The position numbers and the translations under genes are program-made. Shown here one piece after another: positions 7,538 to 14,502 of a DNA stretch of 25,392 bases. The notes below the pieces were generated by a model that saw nothing but the letters and a program-made list of their open reading frames with translations, did no database searches and had not been told where the DNA came from. Positions within the stretch are counted from its first letter, which is position 1. Each line of letters starts with the position of its first letter. Origin of the DNA: JAVVHH01 sp964235765 (GTDB lineage Bacteria > Pseudomonadota > Alphaproteobacteria > Acetobacterales > Acetobacteraceae); assembly GCA_964235765.1 (NCBI GenBank), contig CAXSDH010000054.1, positions 1-25,392 of the forward strand, in the 5' to 3' direction.

Positions 7538-8644
7538 CGGCGTGCCGCCCAGCGCCGGCGGCGGCCGCAAGCTATCCAGCACGGCACGGAAGGCCTCCCG
7601 CTGCGCTCCGGCCTCCACCGGGTCACGCAACAGGCGGAGCACGGTACGGCTGAGCGTCGCCGCCGTGCATTCCTGCTGCAGCAACTCGGGCGCCACCTCC
7701 CGGCCGGCAAGCAGGTTCACCATGGCCACGTGCGGCACCTGGATCATGCGCCGGGCCAGGGCGGCGCTCAGCGGGTTCACCCGGTAAGTCACCGCCATCG
7801 GCACGCCGGCCAGCGCCAATTCCAGGGTGGAGGTGCCGGACTTCGTGAGGGCCACGCCGGCAGCGGCATAGGCGTCGTGCTTGTCCGCAAGCTCGGTCAC
7901 GATCACCGGCTGCACGGGCCAGCCCTCGGCGGCGCGCCGGACGGTGTCGGCGACCACGGCGGAAACCGGCAGCACCGGCCGCAGACCCGGCGCCTCACGG
8001 GCGAGAAGGTCGAGCGCGGCCCCGAACACCGGCAGCAGCCGCGGCGCCTCCGACCGCCGGCTGCCCGGCATCAACACCAGCACGGGCTGCTCCGGCCTCA
8101 GGCCATGGCGCGCGCGGAACCGCCCGCCATCGCCTTCGCCCGCGCCCGACTCCAGCACGGGATGGCCCACGAACGTCGCCTCCAGCCCATGCCGCGCGAA
8201 CCATGCGGGCTCGAACGGCAGCAGGCACAGCAGCTTGTCCCACAGGCCGGGATAATGCCGCACACGGTGCGCCCGCCAGGCCCAGACCTGCGGCGCCACG
8301 TAATGCACGCGGGGAATGCCCAGCCGGGCCGCCCTTTCCAGCACGCGGTGGGTAAATCCGGGACTGTCGATCGTCACGATCACGTCCGGGCGGCGGCGCC
8401 CGATATCGGCCAGCGTCTCGGCCAGCCGTCGCCGCAGCAGGCGCACCCGGGGCAGCACCTCGATGATGCCCATCACGGCGAGGTCGGCCAGCGGATAGAG
8501 GCTGGCCAGCCCCTGTTCGGCCATGCGCGGACCGCCGACGCCCGCGAACTCCGCGCCGGGCCGCAGCCTGCCGATGGCGGCCATCAGCCGGGCGCCGAGC
8601 ACGTCGCCGCTCGCCTCGCCCGCGAGCAGGTAGACTAACGGCAT
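7469..8644 (-). CDS. lpxB: Lipid-A-disaccharide synthase
   Basis: LpxB is a peripheral inner-membrane glycosyltransferase (family GT19). It condenses UDP-2,3-diacylglucosamine with lipid X to form the lipid A disaccharide. The 391-residue product starts MPLVYLLAGEASGDVLGARL, with the family's GEASGD motif at residues 9-14. Further matches are FAGVGGPRM, the VIGIIEVLP-like segment (AVMGIIEVLPRV), TIDSPGFTHRV, HYVAPQVWAWR and the C-terminal donor-site region (ALTKSGTSTLELAL). The ATG at 8644 was preferred over an upstream GTG-type extension because it gives the standard N-terminus, although no strong ribosome-binding site precedes it. The usual neighbours lpxD, fabZ, lpxA and lpxI are absent. 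It is divergent from the DUF952 gene and convergent with the Gfo/Idh gene. Confidence 0.96.
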   Translation of the reverse strand: MPLVYLLAGEASGDVLGARLMAAIGRLRPGAEFAGVGGPRMAEQGLASLYPLADLAVMGIIEVLPRVRLLRRRLAETLADIGRRRPDVIVTIDSPGFTHRVLERAARLGIPRVHYVAPQVWAWRAHRVRHYPGLWDKLLCLLPFEPAWFARHGLEATFVGHPVLESGAGEGDGGRFRARHGLRPEQPVLVLMPGSRRSEAPRLLPVFGAALDLLAREAPGLRPVLPVSAVVADTVRRAAEGWPVQPVIVTELADKHDAYAAAGVALTKSGTSTLELALAGVPMAVTYRVNPLSAALARRMIQVPHVAMVNLLAGREVAPELLQQECTAATLSRTVLRLLRDPVEAGAQREAFRAVLDSLRPPPALGGTPSEAAAREVLQVLDQAGGHRQAA

Positions 8645-8661
8645 GGAGGGCGTCGGTTGCA

Positions 8662-8680
8662 GCAGGCCATAGCGGCCTGC
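8662..8680. promoter_or_regulatory. Inverted repeat between lpxB and the DUF952 gene
   Basis: A perfect 7-bp inverted repeat, GCAGGCC (8662-8668) and GGCCTGC (8674-8680), surrounds a 5-nt spacer. It lies in the middle of the 65-nt divergent intergenic region, so it would fall in the promoter or leader of either gene. It could be an operator or an mRNA hairpin. Chance occurrence in GC-rich DNA cannot be excluded. Confidence 0.3.
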
Positions 8681-8709
8681 ATACCGGCAGCGGGACGCGA
8701 AGGGCAATC

Positions 8710-8997
8710 ATGGGCACGCTTCTGCATGTAACGACACGGGATGCCTGGGCCGCGGCGGAGCGCGACGGCGGCATCGCGAAGCCAGCAGGGGGCTTCCTGC
8801 ACCTCTGCACCGAAACGCAGCTAGCCTTCGTGCTCGGGCGGCACTTCGTTGGCCAAACCGGTCTCGTCCTCCTCAGGATCGACCCATCCGGGCTCGACGT
8901 GCGCTGGGAGGCCAGCGAGCCCGGCATGCCGCCCTTCCCGCACCTCTACGCGGCCCTTCCCGCGGCGGCCGTGCGCGCGGTGGACGCCGCCGCCTGA
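8710..8997 (+). CDS. DUF952 family protein
   Basis: A small 95-residue cytoplasmic protein of unknown function, recognised as DUF952 (PF06108) by the pattern LLHVTTRDAW near the N-terminus, GGFLHLCTETQ at about residues 28-38 and a C-terminal PPFPHLYAALP. The conserved His and Glu/Gln residues in these segments hint at a catalytic or ligand-binding site. A distant link to the ADP-ribosyltransferase fold is only a memory-based possibility. The ATG at 8710 follows AAGGG. Its stop codon TGA overlaps the ATG of the next gene by one base (TGATG), so it is translationally coupled to the glycosyltransferase. It starts 65 nt from divergent lpxB. Confidence 0.85.
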   Translation: MGTLLHVTTRDAWAAAERDGGIAKPAGGFLHLCTETQLAFVLGRHFVGQTGLVLLRIDPSGLDVRWEASEPGMPPFPHLYAALPAAAVRAVDAAA

Positions 8998-9965
8998 TGC
9001 GCGTCGTCGGCGTCTCCCGCATCCTGAACGAGGAACATCTGGTCGAAGCGTTCCTTCGCCACCACGCCGCGATGCTGGACCTGCACATCGTGCTGGATGG
9101 CGGCAGCACGGATCGCACCCTGGAGATCATGGCGGCCATGCATGCCGAAGGGGTGCCGATCCAGGTCTTCCAGACGGCGTCCCCGATCTTCGTGGAGCAA
9201 ATCTACAACACGGGGCTGTATCGCCTGGCGTTGAACGAGGGCGCCGACTGGGTTTGCTTCCTCGACGCCGACGAGTTGCTGGACCTGCGCCGCACGCCGG
9301 AGGGGCTTCCGGCGTTCCTGGACCTGGCGCCGCCGCAGATCGCCTGCCTCGCACTTCCCGTCTTCCGTTATGTCGCGCCCCATGCAGCATCGGCACGAGA
9401 CCCCAACCCGTTCCTCGGCGTGACCCGGCGCGAGGCGCAGCCCCATATGCAAAAGCTCATCGCCCGGCGCCTGGACCCCGCCCGCATCAGCATCTACGCC
9501 GGCAATCACGGCGCCTTCGTCGACGGCGTCGCCGATCACGGCCTCAGTCAGGACCGCCTCGTCTTGGCTCACTTCCCCGCGCGGACACCTCTTCAAGCCG
9601 CGCGAAAGACGATCCTGGGCCGGATCAAGGCAATCGCGTCCGGCTCGGCCGTAGCCGCCGAGGCCGGAGTACATTACCAGGCAGCCTTCCAAGCCTTGCA
9701 AAACGACCCGCGGGGCTGGCTGGAGCGGGAAGCGGCGGCCATGGCGGGCGCGGGCAGAGACGATCTCCTCCACGACGACTCCGCCGACTATCGCGGCGGC
9801 CCCCTCCGCTACACGCGGGAGCCCGACGACTTGGCCGACCTGATCGCACAGTTCACCGCCCAGGCCGGAACGCTGGCCCGCTCGCACGGCGATCTACTCG
9901 ACCGGAAGCGGCTGATCCGGAACGAGATGCTGAAAGCGGCGGCGGTGGTCCGGCGCCTGCTTTAA
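8997..9965 (+). CDS. Glycosyltransferase family 2-like protein
   Basis: A predicted cytoplasmic or membrane-associated GT-A fold glycosyltransferase of 322 residues, of the Glyco_tranf_2_4 type. The N-terminus reads SRILNEEHLVEAFLRHH, then LDGGSTDRT at 33-41 (nucleotide-binding loop) and FLDADE at 89-93 containing the metal-binding DxD. Further typical features are the conserved HF in VLAHFPAR and the KLIARR segment. No transmembrane segment is evident. The sugar donor and acceptor are unknown. Its coupling to DUF952 and nearness to lpxB suggest, but do not show, a role in surface polysaccharide or lipopolysaccharide decoration. The 3' end overlaps the convergent hisI stop by 4 nt. Confidence 0.88.
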   Translation: MRVVGVSRILNEEHLVEAFLRHHAAMLDLHIVLDGGSTDRTLEIMAAMHAEGVPIQVFQTASPIFVEQIYNTGLYRLALNEGADWVCFLDADELLDLRRTPEGLPAFLDLAPPQIACLALPVFRYVAPHAASARDPNPFLGVTRREAQPHMQKLIARRLDPARISIYAGNHGAFVDGVADHGLSQDRLVLAHFPARTPLQAARKTILGRIKAIASGSAVAAEAGVHYQAAFQALQNDPRGWLEREAAAMAGAGRDDLLHDDSADYRGGPLRYTREPDDLADLIAQFTAQAGTLARSHGDLLDRKRLIRNEMLKAAAVVRRLL

Positions 9966-10354
9966 GCTGTTCCGCCGTATAGCTGCGCCGGCGACACCTC
10001 GGGCGCGGCGATCTCGACCACCGCGCCGTCCCTGGCGGCGCGGAAGAAGCAGCTCCGCCGCCCCGTGTGGCAGGCTACCCCGTGCTGGTCCACCAACAGC
10101 AGCAGCGAGTCGCCGTCGCAGTCGAGCCGCAGCTCGATCAAGGTTTGCGTCTGACCCGAACTCTCGCCCTTGCGCCACAGGACATTCCGGCTGCGGCTGA
10201 AATAGCAGACGCGGCCGGTCGCCAGCGTTTCCGCTACCGCGTCGCGGTTCATCCAGGCGAGCATGAGGACTTCGCCGCTGTCGTGCTGCTGCGCGACGGC
10301 GGCCACAAGGCCAGCCCGGTCGAAGCGGATCTCGTCAACGAGGGCGGTTGTCAT
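9962..10354 (-). CDS. hisI: Phosphoribosyl-AMP cyclohydrolase
   Basis: HisI is the third step of histidine biosynthesis: it opens the adenine ring of phosphoribosyl-AMP. It is a cytoplasmic zinc enzyme. The 130-residue single-domain product (no fused HisE) shows VLMLAWMN, YFSRSRNVLWRKGESSG, LDCDGDSLLLLV with the metal-binding Asp/Cys cluster, and HGVACHTGRRSCFF with the conserved cysteines. The start at 10354 is chosen because AAGG precedes it. An upstream ATG at 10390 would add 12 residues and has no ribosome-binding site. The scaffold gap begins 48 nt upstream, so promoter and neighbours are not visible. It is convergent with the glycosyltransferase, overlapping by 4 nt. Confidence 0.95.
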   Translation of the reverse strand: MTTALVDEIRFDRAGLVAAVAQQHDSGEVLMLAWMNRDAVAETLATGRVCYFSRSRNVLWRKGESSGQTQTLIELRLDCDGDSLLLLVDQHGVACHTGRRSCFFRAARDGAVVEIAAPEVSPAQLYGGTA

Positions 10355-10402
10355 GGATGGCCTTGCGTCTGGGGCGATGGGGTAAGACATAGGGTGCGTG
10401 GC

Positions 10403-10502
10403 NNNNNNNNNNNNNNNNNNNNNNNNNNNNNNNNNNNNNNNNNNNNNNNNNNNNNNNNNNNNNNNNNNNNNNNNNNNNNNNNNNNNNNNNNNNNNNNNNN
10501 NN
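10403..10502. other. Assembly gap (100 N)
   Basis: Exactly 100 N bases, the conventional placeholder for a gap of unknown size. The regulator downstream is missing roughly 80-100 N-terminal residues, which would need about 250-300 nt. The true gap is therefore probably longer than 100 nt. Confidence 0.99.
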
Positions 10503-10688
10503 CTCGGCGACGATGAGCACCGGCATGCCGCGCAGTTCCTGATTTGCGGCGGCTGCGGCCAGGTGACCGAGGTCGACGACCACGAGATCAGCCACGCCCT
10601 GGCGCAGGCCGCGCAACGCAGCGGCTTCGCCATCCAAGGCGCGACGATCGAGGCCGAAGGGCGCTGTGCCGCCTGTCAGGTCGCGTAG
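10503..10688 (+). CDS. Fur-family (Zur-like) metal regulator, 5' part lost in gap
   Basis: Sixty-one C-terminal residues of a Fur superfamily transcriptional repressor are visible after the assembly gap. They begin LGDDEHRHAAQFLICGGCGQ. The HRHxxQFLIC segment is the metal-binding part of the dimerisation domain. The CGGC pair and the terminal CAAC pair form the structural zinc site. FAIQGATIEAEGRCAAC resembles Zur (zinc uptake regulator) more than Fur, but without the N-terminal DNA-binding half this is uncertain. The last 13 nt overlap the convergent metC 3' end. What it regulates is not visible; a znuABC-like or GTPase neighbour could lie in the gap. Confidence 0.8.
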   Translation, partial: LGDDEHRHAAQFLICGGCGQVTEVDDHEISHALAQAAQRSGFAIQGATIEAEGRCAACQVA

Positions 10689-11881
10689 CCCCGCAACGCA
10701 TTCAGTCCTTGTTCAAGATCGGCGATCAGGTCGGCCGGGTCTTCGAGCCCGATGTGCAAGCGCACCACCGCCCCGTTGAAGTCGCCCGACCCGGCCGTCC
10801 GGGTCAGGAACCCCGTCGTCGGCAAGGCCAGGCTTTCATAGCCGCCCCAGCTTGCGCCGATGCCGAACAGGGTCAGGCTATCGATCATCGCCTGCGTGGC
10901 GGCCGGGCTGATCTCCGGTTTGAACACGACCCCAAAAAGGCTGCATGCGCCGGTGAAGTCCCGCTTCCACAGGGCATGGCCCGGGGCGCCGGGCAGCGCG
11001 GGGTGCAGCACCTGCGCCACCTCCGGCCGGGATTGCAGCCACGTCGCGACCTCGATGCCGGACCGCATCTGCTGCTTCAGCCGCACCCCCATGGTACGCA
11101 CGCCGCGCAACGCCAGCCAGCAATCGTCGGGGCTGGCATATTGACCGAGGGCCAACGCGCCGGTCCGCACCCGCTCCCATTCCTGGTCGTTGGCCACCGT
11201 GATGCTGCCCAGCAACACGTCGGAATGGCCGACCACGTACTTGGTCAGCGCCTGGATGGACACGTCGACCCCGTGCGCGAACGGTTGGAAGAAGTGGATG
11301 CCCCAGGTGTTGTCCATCAGCACCTTGGCGCCGTGCTCGTGCGCGACGGCCGCCAGGGCCGGAACATCCTGCACCTCGAACGTGTGGCTGCCGGGGCTTT
11401 CCGTGTACACCACCGTCGTTTTGGGCCGCATCAGCCCGGTCAGCCCGGCGGCGTCGATCGTCGGGTCATAATACGTCGTCTCCACGCCGAGCCCCGCCAG
11501 CATGCCATTGCAAAAGCCCCGCGCCGGCCCATACACGCTGTCCGGCATCAGGCAATGCTCGCCCGCCTTGAGATAGGTGAGCAGCGGCGTCGTCACCGCG
11601 GCCAGGCCCGAGGAGACGATCTGGCAGCGCGTGCCGCCCTCGATCTCGGCGATTACGTCCTCCAGCGCATGGTGGGTCGCGTTGCCATGCACGCCGTAGG
11701 TCTCGGCCTGGTCGAGGCGCTTTTGCCCCCCGGCGATGCGGTCGGCGCAATCCGTGTGCAGCATGGTGGAGCCGCGATGCACGGGCGGGTTGACGAACCC
11801 ATGCACCTTGGTGCCGGCGCGCCCGGCGTGGGAAAGGCGGGTGGCGAAACGGTGGGTGCGCGCGGAATGGTCGTCAGGCAT
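10676..11881 (-). CDS. metC: Cystathionine beta-lyase
   Basis: A PLP-dependent enzyme of the Cys/Met metabolism family. It cleaves cystathionine to homocysteine, pyruvate and ammonia in methionine synthesis, and such enzymes often also desulfhydrate cysteine. The 401-residue product shows NPPVHRGSTM at 31-40, YGVHGNATH at 62-70, MDNTWG at 189-194 (PLP-binding Asp) and SIQALTKYVVGHSD with the PLP-binding lysine at about residue 214. The start at 11881 overlaps the sseA stop by one base (TGATG) and has AAGGAGA just upstream inside sseA, a clear coupled start. Cystathionine gamma-synthase or gamma-lyase is the alternative, but the HGN and TYGVHG pattern favours beta-lyase. It is the last gene of the alaX-sseA-metC operon. 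Confidence 0.93.
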   Translation of the reverse strand: MPDDHSARTHRFATRLSHAGRAGTKVHGFVNPPVHRGSTMLHTDCADRIAGGQKRLDQAETYGVHGNATHHALEDVIAEIEGGTRCQIVSSGLAAVTTPLLTYLKAGEHCLMPDSVYGPARGFCNGMLAGLGVETTYYDPTIDAAGLTGLMRPKTTVVYTESPGSHTFEVQDVPALAAVAHEHGAKVLMDNTWGIHFFQPFAHGVDVSIQALTKYVVGHSDVLLGSITVANDQEWERVRTGALALGQYASPDDCWLALRGVRTMGVRLKQQMRSGIEVATWLQSRPEVAQVLHPALPGAPGHALWKRDFTGACSLFGVVFKPEISPAATQAMIDSLTLFGIGASWGGYESLALPTTGFLTRTAGSGDFNGAVVRLHIGLEDPADLIADLEQGLNALRGYAT

Positions 11882-12717
11882 CAGGTCGTCTCCTTGATCG
11901 TGTCGGGCCGCCCGGCCCATTCGGTCCATGAGCCGTCGTAGACGGCGCCTTGCGGCAGCCCGGCCCGCAACAGGCCCAGGCTGAGGATGGTCGCGGTCAC
12001 GCCCGTGCCGCAGCTCGTCACCACAGGCCTGCCGCCATCCGCGCCCGCCTCGGCGAAAATCGCGCGCAGCCGTTCGGGCGGCAGCATGGTGCCGTCCGCG
12101 TTGAGCAGGCCGCTGCTCGGCACGCTGCGGCTGCCCGGCATATGGCCGTTCGGCAGACCGGGGCGGGGCTCAGGCTGCGTGCCATGGAACCGTCCGGCCG
12201 GGCGCGCATCGAGCACCACCCGGTCTGCATCCGGCAGCATCATGTCGCCGATCCCGCGCAACCGGGTCGCCCGGAACCCGGCCTTGAACACGGCCGGCAC
12301 GACCGATGCGGGCTCACCTCGCTCTATAGGACGCTCCTCACGGACCCATTTCGGCAGCCCGCCATCCAATACGGCGGCCTGATCGTGGCCGAACAATCCC
12401 ATCATCCACCAGCCGCGCGCCGACGAGGCAAGGCCCTTCTGGTCATAGAACACCAGCCGGCTGTCGTTCGACACGCCCATCTCGCCCATCAGCCGCTCGA
12501 AGCGGCCCGGCGTGGGGACCATGTGCGGCAGCGTGGTATCCTGGTCCGCCACGACGTCGATATCGAAGAAGCGCGCCCCCGGTATGTGGCCGAGCAGGAA
12601 CTCGGCCCTGCCGTCGCGGCCCTCGTTCGGCAGGTACTTGGTCGTGTCGAAGACAAGCAGGCCGTTGTCGTGCAGGTGGGTGGCCAGCCAATCCGTCGAG
12701 ACTAAAGCTTCCATCAT
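11881..12717 (-). CDS. sseA: 3-mercaptopyruvate sulfurtransferase (rhodanese family)
   Basis: A two-domain rhodanese-like sulfurtransferase that moves sulfur from 3-mercaptopyruvate (a cysteine catabolite) to thiol acceptors or cyanide. The 278-residue product has an inactive N-terminal rhodanese domain (HIPGARFFDID, YDQKGLASSARGWWMM) and a catalytic C-terminal domain (VLDARPAGRF, GHMPGSRSVP). The active-site loop CGTGVTA has its cysteine at about residue 236. This loop is the mercaptopyruvate type rather than the thiosulfate type. The ATG at 12717 overlaps the alaX stop (ATGA); the next codon, also ATG (12714), is an equally possible start. With metC it forms a sulfur amino-acid unit. Confidence 0.93.
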   Translation of the reverse strand: MMEALVSTDWLATHLHDNGLLVFDTTKYLPNEGRDGRAEFLLGHIPGARFFDIDVVADQDTTLPHMVPTPGRFERLMGEMGVSNDSRLVFYDQKGLASSARGWWMMGLFGHDQAAVLDGGLPKWVREERPIERGEPASVVPAVFKAGFRATRLRGIGDMMLPDADRVVLDARPAGRFHGTQPEPRPGLPNGHMPGSRSVPSSGLLNADGTMLPPERLRAIFAEAGADGGRPVVTSCGTGVTATILSLGLLRAGLPQGAVYDGSWTEWAGRPDTIKETT

Positions 12718-13430
12718 TCCACCAAGGCCAGGGCGATGCGGCGATTTTGCCGGCCCTTGTTTTCGATTTTGAGCACACGCACGCCGCCGATCTCTGCGGT
12801 GTTCCGGACGTGGGTGCCGCCGCAAGGCTGCAAGTCGATCGGCGTCGGGCCATCGCCGATGCGGACCAGCCGTAGCCGGCCCGTCCCGCGCGGCGGCTTG
12901 ACCGACAGCGTTCGCACCAGCCCGGGATTGCTGTCCAGCACCGACTCTTCCACCCACTCGGCGGTGACGGGGTGGGCGGCTTGGATGAGGGCGGCAAGAC
13001 CCTGCTCGAGCACGTTCCGCTCCGGCGCTTCCGGCAGGTCCAGGTCGAGCCGCGACCGGTCCGCGCCAACTTGCCCGCCCGTGACGGCCGCGCCCGGGAG
13101 AAGGCTGCAGAGCAGGTGCAACGTCGTGTGCATCCGCATGAGGGCGTAGCGCCGGGGCCATTCGAGCATGGCAGAGACCATCGTGCCCGGCGATGGCAGA
13201 ACAGCGCCATCGGCCACCACGTGCCGGATCGCGTCGCCTTCGCCCTTCACGGCCTCGATGACTAAGGCTTGGGCGCCGGGCCAACGAAGCGCTCCCGCAT
13301 CCCCGGGCTGGCCGCCGGACCGGGCGTAGAACGGCGTTCCATCCAGGACGATGCCGTCTGGCCCGGCGGCGACCACCCGGCATTGCGCATCGGCAAGGTA
13401 CGCGTCCGCGAGATAAAGCCGCTTGGTCAA
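12714..13430 (-). CDS. alaX: AlaX-type alanyl-tRNA editing protein
   Basis: A freestanding editing-domain protein related to the AlaRS editing domain and the threonyl/alanyl second additional domain. It hydrolyses wrongly charged Ser- or Gly-tRNA-Ala in the cytoplasm. The 238 residues include the glycine motif ARSGGQPGD (36-43), HTTLHLL with zinc-binding His101 and His105, and CGGTHV with Cys203 and His207, so all four zinc ligands are present. It lacks a synthetase domain. The start is a TTG at 13430, preceded by an in-frame stop six codons upstream, so no longer start exists; the ribosome-binding site is weak. It heads a unit coupled to sseA by 4 nt and lies 80 nt downstream of the XRE gene. 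Confidence 0.92.
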   Translation of the reverse strand: MTKRLYLADAYLADAQCRVVAAGPDGIVLDGTPFYARSGGQPGDAGALRWPGAQALVIEAVKGEGDAIRHVVADGAVLPSPGTMVSAMLEWPRRYALMRMHTTLHLLCSLLPGAAVTGGQVGADRSRLDLDLPEAPERNVLEQGLAALIQAAHPVTAEWVEESVLDSNPGLVRTLSVKPPRGTGRLRLVRIGDGPTPIDLQPCGGTHVRNTAEIGGVRVLKIENKGRQNRRIALALVE

Positions 13431-13510
13431 CTGCGAGGGCCCGGTTCAGGGTCTTTGGCACGGATCATGGCCGACCATAAGACGGGTGTGGCCCGGCGTG
13501 AACCCCGGCC

Positions 13511-14386
13511 TCAGGCGTTGCTGGACAGTATCTCGCGCAGCCGCGACGCAGCCGCCGGCCCCTTGATCGAGTCCCGCCACATGGATTCGGCAACGCGCTG
13601 ATGCGCCGATATCGCCTCGTCGGCGCCGGTGATCATCGCAACGCCGGTTTGGCTGGTGGGTATGCCGTCGGCTCGGAAGGGATTGACCGCAAGGGTGGCG
13701 CGATCCCGCGCGCGAAGGATAGAGAAGCCGCTGGAGGGCTCGGCATCCGCGAGCAGGCCGAATTGCAGACCCATCGGCTCCGCATCCATCAACTCGGCGA
13801 TGTGTTGCATCTCCTTTGCGGCGACCTGGCGGCAACGCGCCCGTAGCGGGTCCGGCAACGCGGCGCCGCCGAATACGCCCTGCTCGACGAAGTTTCGGAC
13901 GGATCGGCTGGAGAGGATCGCGATGATACCGGGCCTCCGCTGATTGTACATCCGCTTGCGCGCGGCAAGCAGCCCGAGCACTTGATCGGCGGCAGCCCGC
14001 ACGGCAGCGCGGTCGAGGCCCGGCGAGTCGGCGTAAGCCGAAAGACCCTCGGCCAACGTCGCGTCGAACGCTTCCGACGTAGTCAGATAGCAAGCAGGGC
14101 CGAAAGCCTGCAATATCTGATCCGCCGTTTCCTCAATCTGTCGAATACGCTCGAAATAGCCAGCCGAGCGACTATAATACTCTACCCCGATGCCAAGAAG
14201 CGAGAGCGGTGATACCTTCAGCAGTTCGGCCAGACGTTTGACCGTATCGAGCTTGATGACTTCGCCTTTCTCATAGCGATACAATGCGGCGCGGGAGACG
14301 CCTAGGCGGGCAGCGATCTCCTCCGCTCGAAGGCCAGACTCCAAGCGGTATGCTCTGAGTTGCTGGCCAATTTCCGCAAACCGCAT
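13511..14386 (-). CDS. XRE-family transcriptional regulator with large C-terminal domain
   Basis: A 291-residue DNA-binding protein with an N-terminal Cro/C1-type helix-turn-helix (about residues 6-60; recognition region LGVSRAALYRYEKG). A C-terminal domain of about 220 residues follows that I recognise only as typical of a subgroup of XRE regulators near transport and metabolic genes. It lacks an obvious cupin or peptidase motif, and may bind a small-molecule ligand. The start at 14386 is supported by GAGGGG upstream. It has its own candidate promoter overlapping two palindromes, suggesting autoregulation. It follows hyi on the same strand with a hairpin between them. Whether it controls hyi, the alaX-sseA-metC unit or the transporter is unknown. 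Confidence 0.9.
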   Translation of the reverse strand: MRFAEIGQQLRAYRLESGLRAEEIAARLGVSRAALYRYEKGEVIKLDTVKRLAELLKVSPLSLLGIGVEYYSRSAGYFERIRQIEETADQILQAFGPACYLTTSEAFDATLAEGLSAYADSPGLDRAAVRAAADQVLGLLAARKRMYNQRRPGIIAILSSRSVRNFVEQGVFGGAALPDPLRARCRQVAAKEMQHIAELMDAEPMGLQFGLLADAEPSSGFSILRARDRATLAVNPFRADGIPTSQTGVAMITGADEAISAHQRVAESMWRDSIKGPAAASRLREILSSNA

Positions 14387-14431
14387 TTAGGGAGCCCCTC
14401 AACCTGTAGGCGCAATCCACTACCAGGCTTT

Positions 14432-14459
14432 GGTTTACAAACTGTGATCACGCCGTCAA
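14432..14459 (-). promoter_or_regulatory. XRE gene promoter with two palindromic operators
   Basis: On the minus strand TTGACG (14459-14454) and TAAACC (14437-14432) are separated by 16 nt, a good sigma-70-like pair 45-70 nt upstream of the XRE start. Within the spacer lies the perfect 8-bp palindrome GTGATCAC (14444-14451). Overlapping the -10 is GTTTGTAAAC (14442-14433), an inverted repeat of GTTT/AAAC with a 2-nt centre. The arrangement is what a self-repressing XRE regulator would use. The binding itself is inference. Confidence 0.45.
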
Positions 14460-14460
14460 C

Positions 14461-14501
14461 AAAAGCATAACAGCTTAATTTTTTAGCCTGTACACGCTTT
14501 T
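14461..14501 (-). terminator. Hairpin after hyi, possible terminator
   Basis: Immediately after the hyi stop codon the minus strand has AAAAGC (14501-14496) pairing with GCTTTT (14466-14461). An inner imperfect stem ACAGgCT/AGCTGT sits around an A/T-rich loop. The 3' arm ends in TTTTG. This is the most AT-rich patch of the window. It could end hyi transcription before the XRE promoter, though the stem is weak. Confidence 0.4.
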
Positions 14502-14502
14502 C

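Noticed and set aside
10544..11941. Plus-strand frame of about 465 codons opposite metC
   Set aside because: Antisense shadow of a well-recognised PLP enzyme; no domain seen.
11881..13461. Extended 526-codon version of sseA starting at 13461
   Set aside because: The added 248 residues cover the alaX gene in the wrong frame and do not look like protein; sseA begins at 12717.
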